Below, piece after piece: positions 1 to 8,221 of a DNA stretch of 19,752 bases. The notes under the pieces are model-generated. The model ran no database searches, had not been told where the DNA came from, and saw nothing but the letters and a program-made list of their open reading frames with translations. Both the position numbers and the translations under genes were made by a program. Location of the stretch: the NCBI GenBank assembly GCA_025201865.1, contig MU602692.1, positions 22,989 to 42,740 of the forward strand, read 5' to 3'. Within the stretch, counting starts at the first letter, position 1. Every line of letters starts with the position of its first letter. The DNA is from Ramicandelaber brevisporus (lineage: Eukaryota > Kickxellomycota > Ramicandelaberales > Ramicandelaberaceae).

Positions 1-532
1 CAATCAGCCCGTAGCCCTTGCCCGCGGCCGGCGGATTGGCCACCACGCGGCCGGCGCGCTCGTTGGCCTTGGTGGCGGCGTTGCTCTCGGCAATGAACTT
101 GGTGATCTCGCGGATGAAGATCGGCGTGACCACCGTGATGACGTCGGCGATGACGCGCAGCACGCCGGCCAGCCAGAAGCGCCGCTGGAACACGCGCGCG
201 AGCGCCGAGATCAGCTTCTGCTGCTCGCGCGGCTTCTGCCGCTCGACGTCCAGCGACTCGCCGAGCTGCCGCGACAGGTTGTCGGCCGTCAGCCGCCCGT
301 CGAGCGCGTACAGGTCCTCCTTCTCCAGCGGCCGGCGGTAGCCCGTCCACATGAACGGGTCGAGCCACGAGAACACGAGCTTGGAGAAGATGTTCGACCC
401 GCGCTCCGGCAGCGGCGCGAGCAGCGCAGTGTTGTTGTCGCCGTCGCTGCTGCCGCTGGCGAGGTGCGTTTCGATCGTGACAACGCGGGCACGCGGCAGC
501 GTCTCATCGACCTTGCTGCTGCTGCCAGCCAT
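1..532 (-). CDS. ABCC (MRP/Yor1-type) ABC transporter, N-terminal part, cut by window edge
   Basis: An open frame starts at an ATG at 532-530 and runs off the left edge after 177 codons without a stop. The N-terminal ~40 residues are polar and disordered. Then comes the hallmark entry to the ABCC core: a segment reading NIFSKLVFSWLDPFM, then GYRRPLEKEDLYAL (about residues 47-75). In ABCC proteins this lies just before the first transmembrane domain. A basic/amphipathic stretch follows (RVFQRRFWLAGVLRVIADV), then TPIFIREITKFIAES, which fits the first membrane helix of TMD1. There is no TMD0 ahead of it, so it is a short ABCC like yeast Yor1 rather than Ycf1/MRP1. Such proteins export organic anions and drugs using ATP, usually at the plasma or vacuolar membrane. 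Nearly every codon after about the 30th ends in G or C, unlike its neighbours. The nucleotide-binding domains lie outside the window, so the family call rests on the N-terminus only. Confidence 0.88.
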   Translation of the reverse strand, partial: MAGSSSKVDETLPRARVVTIETHLASGSSDGDNNTALLAPLPERGSNIFSKLVFSWLDPFMWTGYRRPLEKEDLYALDGRLTADNLSRQLGESLDVERQKPREQQKLISALARVFQRRFWLAGVLRVIADVITVVTPIFIREITKFIAESNAATKANERAGRVVANPPAAGKGYGLI

Positions 533-540
533 GCTTGGTA

Positions 541-564
541 GAGTTGTGGAGTTGTGGAGTTGTG
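541..564. repeat. 8 bp tandem repeat (GAGTTGTG x3)
   Basis: Three perfect copies of GAGTTGTG lie 8 bp beyond the ABCC start codon. On the mRNA sense strand they read CACAACTC and would fall in the 5' leader of that gene. Confidence 0.85.
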
Positions 565-632
565 GATTGGATCAAGGGATGGTTGAGTCGATGAGTCGAT
601 GGATTCTACGAGTCGATGGCTATATTGCTCGT

Positions 633-692
633 TGGATGGATTGATAGTTTGACTACTGGATGGATTGATAGCTTGACTCTTGGATGGATGAG
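633..692. repeat. 24 bp direct repeat upstream of partial ABCC gene
   Basis: The unit TGGATGGATTGATAG plus 9 more bases begins at 633 and again at 657. A shortened third copy (TGGATGGATGAG) begins at 681. The two full copies differ at only a few bases. The repeat lies 100-160 bp upstream of the ABCC start, in its probable promoter or 5' UTR. Confidence 0.8.
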
Positions 693-1850
693 TGGGTAGT
701 CTGCGGACGTCGATGTGTGTGCACAACTACTGCAGGGGAGGAGTTGAGCGAGGAGCCAAACTGAGACAGGAATGGAGACGGATGGAGAGGGATGGAGGGA
801 TTGCCAGCGAGTCCGGCAGGTTGAGAGTGAGAGAATGACAGCCACAGGAAGTGCAGCAGCTGCGAGAGTGATAGTCTGAGGGAGTGGCGGGTCAGCTGAC
901 AGGCAACGGAGATTATGCGCAGCGCTTCCGCCAGAGTGGGAGAATGGCGGTGAGTGGGTGAGTGTATCGGTGTTTTGTTTTGTTTTGGTGTGTTGCGTTT
1001 GGCAGAAAAGGGGGAAGCAGCACAGCGCTGTTTTGCAGACACAGATAGTGGCGAACACAAGGGTTGATGTAGTGTCGGAAGCTATGTCGGCTATTCTGCA
1101 GGCAAGTGGTGAGCGGCAGGCAGGCTTTATATTCTGAAGAGAGCGCAGCGAATCAGAGCGGGTCTGGCGGATCGTTGGGTTCGTCTGCGATCCAACTGCC
1201 ACATCCGCCCAGCCTGTCCTCTTATGGCTCCGCCAAGCACCCAGTCAGCTGCTGCGTGACTGCGCGCGCATTTGTCAGCGCTCTGCGGGTCCGCTCTCGG
1301 TCAATCTATGCCTGCCGCAATGCCGAAACCAAACCGTGTCGCACTCGGCATGTGCTGTGCTGGGCCTGAGCTGCTCTTCCAGCGAGCGTGCCGCCAAGTG
1401 GCTCTGTGGCCGCGTGACTCCCCCTCCCTCCCCCGTCTGGAACTGGGAACCACGCCCACGCTGGCCGGTGCAGCAGCTGACAGCAACACGTCATCTCCAT
1501 TCAACAACCATCGTTGCTTTTATTAAAAGGATTCGTTTTAGTAGTGTGATGCCTTTTTGTAACTATACCGAGAGATATTGTTGATTATATCCTGCCTAAC
1601 TGTGAGTGTTCAGTCAGCAGCAGCGAATGGCACGCACCACGTGTGCTCTTTCTAGTTGGAAGTGCATAATAGTATCCTTTCACTCTTATGCTGTAGTTGT
1701 AAAATATCAATGAACACTCTGTCATATCAACACTGGCTGTTACGTCTCTTCACTCCATAGACGGTACTCTCTCACTCTACTACAACTTTTTCAAGTTATT
1801 CAATACTCGTTGTCTTTAGAAATCAGTTTTAATATTGGGAGGATTTATAT

Positions 1851-4800
1851 TTAGAGTGGAATACTTGTTGCTAGCTCATTCAGCTCGCTCAATCTTGCGT
1901 AAACCAAAAAATATGGCGTCGCACTCATTGCCGAGTTAGCATCACGATGCTGGAACACAACCTCCTTCGGCACCACGCGCACATTCTCGTCATTGTACTC
2001 AATCCAGCGATCGTTGACATGGTCGCGAATGTACACCCAATAATGGCCATGACCAGTTTGACCACGATGCATCAACACTGCGTGAATCATGTATGCATTG
2101 TCCATCTTGATGTCTTCATCGCCGGATGTAGAATTCTCGTTGGAACTGGCCGATGCCGTTGGTTGGATTGACGATGGTGGAGAGAAGATGTTGCGACGCT
2201 GCTCGCTAAGCTGATTGATGGTATCAGGAAGTGTGGCAATCAGACCAGACATCTTAGCATGCAGCATTTCCAGTTTGGCAATGACTCCTTGCTCAAATTC
2301 AGGCTGGTCGTAGCCAAGCGAGCGCATCAATGTGGCCATTCCGCCGACCGTATTTGGGCGAGCTGCTTCACCATCATCTTTGTTGGCTTCGCTGCTCTTG
2401 CTGCCGTTACTTCTGTTATTGCTGTTATTGCTACTGTCTGTCGTTTCGTTACCATGACCCTGTGCAAAGTAGTCGATAAATTTGCTGGCATAGTTCTTCA
2501 CATATGAAAGGGTATGCTCAATCAACTTCAGCGGCTCCAATCCACTCTCGCCTTTGCTAGTCAAGTTTGTCAGCTGTTGTCTAGCTTCAGTCTCTTCTGT
2601 GCGCAGTCGCAGAGCTTCCTTGCGCTTGCTGTTCCACATCTCTTGCACCCTTTCGCTGGCATCGGAATGATCCATAAATCTATCCATGTACAGCACTTCT
2701 GGGAACTTGAGCTCGTCTGTACACTTAAACTGCTGCTGAGTCACCTTGTCATACTGCGCACGCTGGATGTGAATCTGGAGAAATGCTGGGAGACGCTGGA
2801 TGAACAGCTCGCGGCGAGCACCTTGAGTGGTACCTTCGAGTGAAACATCTTCAGCAGCCATTGTGTCTTCAAGAGCATCATACAAGTTGCGAGAGAGGGC
2901 AGGCTCACGAGGATCAAATGCAGCATCGCGCGGGTTGACAATAAGTGTGGCAAACTCTTCAGACTTTGTGGTTGTAGTTGGTGCGTTCGATGACTCAAGT
3001 GTAAACGATAGACGCTGGATAGTTGATCCATAAAAAAGATGTTTGAGGAAATCATGAGTTGACATGCCATGATGAAGTGCTTGCAGCTGTTGTTGTTGCT
3101 GTTGGTGCTGGTGCTGTTGTTGCTTCTGAAGCTGCTGGCGTCCAAGTGGTTTCATGGCTGCTTCGACGAGTCCCATGATATTGTCCATACACTCTGTAAC
3201 ATCTTCCTGACGGCCAAGTCGCATACGTTTTGGACGCGAGCCACCATGTTCCCGTTGCTGTTGCTGCTGTTGCTGTTGCTGCTCTGGCTGATCCGACTTC
3301 TGCTGTGCCAGCTGAGACTGCTGATTATCTGGAGCATCTTGGCCATTAGTCTTGTTCTCTTTAGAATCGAGTTCAGCGCTGTTGCGACCATTGGTTGAGT
3401 CACCTGGATGTTCCAACTTTGGCGACTTGTTCGAGACTGGAGATTGGCGCGGTGAGATCGACATTGACGAGGAGCGCTTTCCAGGCACAACTTCCACATA
3501 TGGGTCATCGTCAGCCAGACTACTTCCATTACTCATTGTGGTATTGCCTGCAATGGTATGATCAGATGACTTTGATGGCTGAGGAGACTGTGGTGGAGAT
3601 ACCATCTGCATGCTCTTATCTTGATCCGATGACAGGTTGCCTGGAGTGTCAGAAGGAGTCTCGACAGGAGAGATGACCATCATTGACTGTGGTGATGTTG
3701 GCGGGGTAGCCTTCGTGTCAGCTGGCGGTGTAGTAGTGATACCTGGTTGCTGTTGCTGTTGCTGTTGCTGTTGCTCTTGTTTCTTCTTGTCGGACTCGCT
3801 GTTGACCTTGTCTGCGACATCAACCGAAGATGATTGATGCTGCTCTTGCTGTAGTTGTGGCTGTGGCTGTGGTTGAGATGTAGGTGGTTCATACTCACCA
3901 ATTTGACTCAATGCCAGATTCGCCAAATCAGTTGATGGTCTCAGAGCATTTGCATACCAAGAGTTTCCAGCAGCTTGCACCGGACGGCCCGTCTTTACAG
4001 TGCTCGACATTTGCACAAATAATCCACCAAGCAACTTTACAAAATCAAGAGCCTCGCGAATGTCATCGGCACGCAGGCGACGACCGCCGACAGAATGACC
4101 AGTGATAGCATCATGGTTCCAAACTGGCGCCGGTGATGCTGATGGCGCAACCACGACGGCTGATGGAGCAGGAGACACACTCGCATCAAGGGCTATTGTT
4201 GGCGGACTGGCAGACTGCGTAGCAGCCTCGACCAGAACTGAACGCAATGGAGTTACTGTGAAATAGTACTGAAGGAGTGAGTTCAAATAACAGCTGTTGC
4301 CGATATTGTAGAGACCAACTGGGAATGGCTCCATTGCAACTGGCGGAAGAGCTTGAGTTGGTCTAAGTGGCTGCATGGCGTTTTGCACCTGTGAACTATT
4401 CAATGGGCTGCCAGCAGTCTTTACGCCGATTCCAACATGACCACCGGGCTTGACGAGGGCGGTTGGAGATGGATACAGCACATTCTGAGTAAATTTAGTC
4501 AAATTTCCATCAATATGAACAATTTCCGACAGCTTCTCAGCCAGCGCATGTAGTATTGGGCTTTTCTTGCGCTTTGCAATTAACAAAACAGCTCTAGTTA
4601 ATCTCAATCGCCAGTTGTACAGCTCGGGTGTCTCACGTGATACCAAGCGTGTTGGCTCAGAGTCAGAAAATAAAATGTGACCTTGCTCTTTACACATTCC
4701 AAACACAGTCGCAGTTATTGTATCATCATCAATATCAACATTATTCGCACCAAATCCCAGTAATTTGTAAGAATCAAACAGTTGGTTAGTGGTGTCAAAT

Positions 4801-6227
4801 CCCATATTTCTATACTTTTGAACCGAGAGAAGGATATAATTGTCATTTCTAAGTATCGATATATTGTTCAATGCACTGAATACTTCAAACATGTGAATGT
4901 GATCAACTTCCAACAATTCCAGTTCCTTAAAGAGTAAATCCACTGCTCTAATCAATAATACTTTGTTAATATCAACAGGGACTCGCAGAACTGAATAATC
5001 AAGAGAAGATTTACGATCGAGGTAGCTGAAATCACCCTCCTTACTTCCCGCTGGAATGCTCGGATTGTACTTGATGCGAAGTAACTCAAATAATAAGTGA
5101 GTAGCCCCACTAAACTTATCAACTCCACTAAATAGTTTCGAATTAGCCATACTGCTGTTAATCTTATCAGCCACCTGCATATTAAGACAGTATGCAGCCA
5201 ACGCAAGTTCTCGCGATGCATCAAACAGACGAGATTGAGTTTCATCACTTAATTCAATCATCGGCTGTTGTTGTTGTTGCTGTTGTTGCTGCTGAGATGA
5301 AATAATCTGCAAATCTTCATCAATTTGAGAGTTTGATAGGTCAGGTAATTTCATTATATCCTTCTCTTTATCAATGATGAATCCAACTTCCTTCAACAAG
5401 TCCCATTTAGCGTTAGATGTACCCACATTGCTAATCAACACTTGACTGGTTAACTTGATTGGACGTGGGTTGTCTTTCTGTTTCATCAATAAGCATGATA
5501 GCACCAACAATGCCTTCTCCGCGCCAACTCCATCCTCAGACTCTCGTCTATCAACAATAAATCGCTCAATCGCATCCAATGACACAGTGGGTGGAGTCAA
5601 CCTGTACATTAGACTCAAATCACAGAGACAGCAATTCAGTTGGCCAGTAGCTGGGAATGGAACACCACCGGCACCGCCATTAGTAGAAGTAGTACAAGTC
5701 GCAGAAGTTGTTGCTGTTGTGGCTGTTGTCGATGAATCAGAGGTTACTTCGCTGGGAGATATATAGATGCATTTTTCGCTATTGTGACGATTACCAATGC
5801 CATCTACAATTGATTGGCTCCAGTGTAAATGATGAGCAGGATTCGATGAGCTGCACGATCCTGAATATGGCTCAGCGGATGGTCCAAGCTGTCCATCATT
5901 GTCCGCAGTTTGAGCTGTAGGTAGTAATGTAAGCTTGCAGCGACATTGGGTGCATCTAAATATGCCTGGTCTAAACGCGCTATTGGCATCTTCGGATAAA
6001 GACGCCAAGATTGCCTCTGCAAAGTGAGAGTCATCAGTGACATTCAAGTCCACCAACAACGAGGGAGTTGGTGTGATGAAACTGTCAAAGACAAAGTGGT
6101 GCTCATGTTGTTGCTGTGTTTGTTGCTGTGTTTGTTGTATACCAGGCACCGGGATGTGTGCAAGGTCAGGCAGCAGATGACTCGCAGAGAAGCCAACCGT
6201 CGTAATCTTAAAGCGACTCTTTGGCGT

Positions 6228-6260
<33 letters not shown>

Positions 6261-6341
6261 AATCGTCGGCGTTGTCGTTGTCGTTGCTGCTTCTACCGCT
6301 GTTGTTGTCACCGTTGCTGTTGTTATTGCCGTCGTCGTCAT
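1851..6341 (-). CDS. Ubp2-like ubiquitin carboxyl-terminal hydrolase (USP family, peptidase C19)
   Basis: This 1496-residue protein is a ubiquitin-specific cysteine protease that would remove ubiquitin, by analogy with yeast Ubp2 often K63 chains. The Cys box reads VGLYNIGNSCYLNSLLQYYF with catalytic Cys684. Further Ubp2-type signatures follow: QEDVTECMDNI near 1047, a block LPAFLQIHIQRAQYD near 1190, and a His box GQTGHGHYWVYIRDH with catalytic His1433 and the third triad residue at N1450/D1451. A segment near 520-545 (SYKLLGFG then DIDDDTI) resembles the RPT repeats of fungal Ubp2 proteins. The N-terminus has a CxxCxC cluster (C130, C133, C135) and a CCxC cluster (C237-C240) that could bind zinc. 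Glutamine tracts occur at 29-38, around 350 and several times between 830 and 1090, so a long disordered insert splits the catalytic domain. The TAA stop is at 1851-1853. The family call is secure; orthology to Ubp2 is strongly suggested. Confidence 0.95.
6228..6257 (-). repeat. CAG repeat encoding Q10 in the Ubp2-like protein
   Basis: Nine CAG codons and one CAA encode residues 29-38 of the ubiquitin hydrolase. It is the purest trinucleotide run in the gene. The other polyQ stretches (about 3255-3281, 3752-3775, 5263-5294, 6105-6135) mix CAA with CAG. Confidence 0.9.
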
Positions 6342-6385
6342 CGTAGGAAGGGTTTAAAAGTTGATGAGTGGAGTCAAAGGAAGCA

Positions 6386-6430
6386 GGAAAGCTAAGCAAA
6401 GCAAAGGAAAGCAAAGCAAAGCTAAGCAAG
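6386..6430. repeat. AGCAAA-type low-complexity repeat in Ubp2-like 5' leader
   Basis: Repeats of AAGCAAAGC/AAGCTAAGC fill most of the 136 bp spacer between the GYF stop codon and the hydrolase start. The spacer is short, so the hydrolase promoter must overlap the 3' end of the GYF gene or lie within this repeat region. Confidence 0.7.
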
Positions 6431-6477
6431 ACGCGCGTCTTTGGCTGTGTGAAAGAAGGATTGCCAAGCAGAAGCGG

Positions 6478-7590
6478 TCACTTTAAAATTATTGGAGAAG
6501 CATGGACAGGGATGTATCCGAGCTGCTTGGAAGGTGAGTCTTGGCGTTTGTCGCCGTCGTCAGCATGCGCTGGCCAAACAATCACATTTGGATCGGCAAA
6601 GTACCCATCACCGCACCAACGCCGCATCATTTGAAGAGTAAATGGACCGTGCACTGCACTATCATCCACATTCCACTTGTAGCACCACATTGTCTCCATC
6701 GGATCGAACCTCGTTTTGCGCTCTATAGATGCAGCCGTAGCCTCATAGATGGACACCATACCGTCGTTCAGTAGTCTTGTGCATAGAGTTGTCATTCGCT
6801 CAATTGCCTTTGCATAGCCTTTAATCACTGGATCATCCTTGCCCAGCTGCTTGAGCTGCTTATCTCGCTCACGGCCAAGTCGACTCAATGCAGTGGCCAC
6901 CGACTCATTCGGTCGTAGATAACACGCCAAATGAAGCTGCATATCTGTCGTGCTCAGATGACTATCGACGCTGCCAGTGTTATAAGCGGCGCCATCAACA
7001 GCCTGCCTCCTCAACTCAGCTGATTGAGCAGCCTTGGCAGCCTTCTTGATCTCCGCCTCAGATATGCCGCGTAGCCATGCATCTTCTCTAGCCTCCTCCA
7101 GCGACATTGTCTTTTGCTTCTTACTAAATCCATCTTCGACGCCGTCATAGTCTTTGGTGGTCATCGCCAGTGGCACAATTCGTGGCTCATTCCGTCGCCG
7201 GCGTTTCCTTTGAATACCAGCATCGTCTTCATCTTCGCTGCTGCTGCTGCCATCGTGGTCATCATTGTATTCATCATTGTATTCATCATTGTATTCATCA
7301 TTGTATTCATCATTGTAATCATCATTGTATTCGTCGTGTTCCTCGCTCTTATCCCTTTCTTTGCTCTCGTTTCTATTCGTGTCGTCGCCATCGTTGTCGT
7401 CGTCAGATGTATCCGAATCGCCTCCTTCGTCATCGTTAACAAGGAGCGCCTGTGCAGTTTCTTCGCCGATATTGTCCACTCCACCTGCAAGTTCCAATAT
7501 CCGCCTTTTGTTTTGCTCTCTTAAACCCACATCGTACTCACTGCCATAATCACTTCCATCCTCACTGCTACTGTACTCGTCTGCAGCCAT
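6478..7590 (-). CDS. GYF-domain protein, CD2BP2/Snu40/Lin1-like U5 snRNP-associated factor
   Basis: The 370-residue protein ends in a canonical GYF domain. The spacing matches the family signature exactly: W302-x-Y304, ten residues, G315-P316-F317, four residues, M322, two residues, W325, three residues, G329-Y330-F331. GYF domains bind proline-rich peptides. This arrangement (acidic N-terminus, basic middle, C-terminal GYF) is that of CD2BP2 (human U5-52K), yeast Snu40 and fission yeast Lin1, which associate with the U5 snRNP during tri-snRNP assembly. The N-terminal half is very acidic, with runs of D/E/S and a repeated EYND motif at residues 87-110. A basic KRKRRRRNEPR-like stretch follows and could act as a nuclear signal. 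A central segment from roughly 160 to 290 is predicted helical (EEAREDAWLRGISEAEIKKA and onward). The start is the ATG at 7590; the stop is TGA. It shares a divergent promoter with SNF5. Confidence 0.93.
   Translation of the reverse strand: MAADEYSSSEDGSDYGSEYDVGLREQNKRRILELAGGVDNIGEETAQALLVNDDEGGDSDTSDDDNDGDDTNRNESKERDKSEEHDEYNDDYNDEYNDEYNDEYNDEYNDDHDGSSSSEDEDDAGIQRKRRRRNEPRIVPLAMTTKDYDGVEDGFSKKQKTMSLEEAREDAWLRGISEAEIKKAAKAAQSAELRRQAVDGAAYNTGSVDSHLSTTDMQLHLACYLRPNESVATALSRLGRERDKQLKQLGKDDPVIKGYAKAIERMTTLCTRLLNDGMVSIYEATAASIERKTRFDPMETMWCYKWNVDDSAVHGPFTLQMMRRWCGDGYFADPNVIVWPAHADDGDKRQDSPSKQLGYIPVHASPIILK
7261..7332 (-). repeat. 12 bp x6 minisatellite encoding EYND repeats in the GYF protein
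   Basis: Six copies of a 12 bp unit (plus strand ATCATTGTATTC) run head to tail, with single-base changes in the fifth and sixth copies. They encode alternating EYND/DYND tetrapeptides (residues 87-110). The unit is a multiple of three, so copy-number changes keep the frame. Confidence 0.92.
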
Positions 7591-7724
7591 TGTCCTTTTG
7601 AACCTCTGAGCTCACCCTTGCGTATTCCGCGCTGTTCTTTGGGCTGTGTTGTTGTGCTGTTGCTGTGTTGTGTTGTGTTGTTGTTGTTGTGAATTTTTTT
7701 TCACCTCCAAAATTTTTGAACCCT

Positions 7725-7748
7725 TCTCTCTCTCTCTGTCTCTCTCGT
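7725..7748. repeat. CT-dinucleotide tract
   Basis: A nearly pure TCTCTC run with one G interruption lies in the divergent promoter. CT tracts are common near fungal transcription starts; here it would lie about 135-160 bp upstream of the GYF start codon or 475-495 bp upstream of SNF5. Confidence 0.75.
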
Positions 7749-8004
7749 AGTTTGAGTTTCCGAAATTATTCAATTCACTCCTTCGCATCACACTCTTTGT
7801 CTGTTGGATCGCTGTTGCGTGTTTTTTATTCTGAAGTCGGCTGTTCGCTCGCTCGCGTTTCAATCACAAGCCCAAACCTCAAACCTCTACTTTCATCAAC
7901 CCTTGTCGCCGGCTTGCTGCGATCTCTACCAACTATAGAACTGTGCGATCGTGTCAACAGTAGCGCGGTGTTGGTATTATTGTCACTCTGCTGGAGTGTA
8001 GGTT

Positions 8005-8022
8005 TTATTATTATTATTATTA
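8005..8022. repeat. (TTA)6 microsatellite
   Basis: Six perfect TTA triplets sit in the SNF5 upstream region, about 200 bp before its start codon. No function is visible. Confidence 0.85.
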
Positions 8023-8221
8023 TTTTTCGAGCGTGTTGTGAGTGAGTGTGTGTGTTTTGCTTGGTTTGGTGTTGTGATTAGCAAGTGTTTGGTCAAGCTG
8101 CTCGAAGCTGGTGTTGTTTGTTGTTTATTTGTCTACGTCCTCTGTTCATTTCCCGTGAAATTGTGGCGTTATTCGTTTCCCACACCTCGACAACAGTGTG
8201 GCAATACCTGCAGCATCCAGT

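Larger units (their letters stand above)
533..1850. other. Gene-free stretch between two minus-strand genes
   Basis: I see no convincing gene here. The left part (533 to roughly 1100) should hold the 5' UTR and promoter of the partial ABCC gene. It carries short tandem repeats and GGATGGA-like motifs. Positions about 1100-1480 are GC-rich. Positions about 1500-1850 are AT-rich and must contain the 3' UTR of the ubiquitin hydrolase. Open frames in both directions lack ATG starts or recognisable protein features. No tRNA-like or rRNA-like sequence was recognised. Confidence 0.6.
7591..8221. promoter_or_regulatory. Divergent promoter region between GYF gene and SNF5
   Basis: These 631 bp lie between two start codons pointing away from each other, so both promoters must fall here unless they sit inside a gene. 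Visible elements are a GTTGT-rich tract (about 7640-7690), a CT-rich tract (7725-7748), a (TTA)6 microsatellite (8005-8022) and GT-rich sequence (8031-8070). A GTGAGT at 8038 followed by pyrimidine-rich sequence and CAG triplets just before 8222 could be a 5' UTR intron of SNF5, but no clear branch site was seen. No clear TATA box was seen. Confidence 0.65.

Noticed and set aside
606-1202. 198-codon minus-strand open frame upstream of the partial ABCC gene
   Set aside because: It begins at GTG, has repeat-derived low-complexity sequence (KLSIHP repeats from the 24 bp DNA repeat) and no family features; it is more likely promoter and leader.
1106-1530. Several overlapping short open frames in the GC-rich spacer
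   Set aside because: None has domain-like sequence, and they overlap in all frames as expected for GC-rich non-coding DNA; no tRNA or snRNA pattern was found either.
7261-7332. CRISPR-like array
   Set aside because: The 12 bp units abut without spacers, are in frame with the GYF gene and the genome is eukaryotic.
7114-7524. Plus-strand open frame rich in Ile/Val/Phe that looks like membrane helices
   Set aside because: It is the antisense of the acidic EYND repeats of the GYF gene; the apparent hydrophobic repeat is an artefact of the 12 bp minisatellite.
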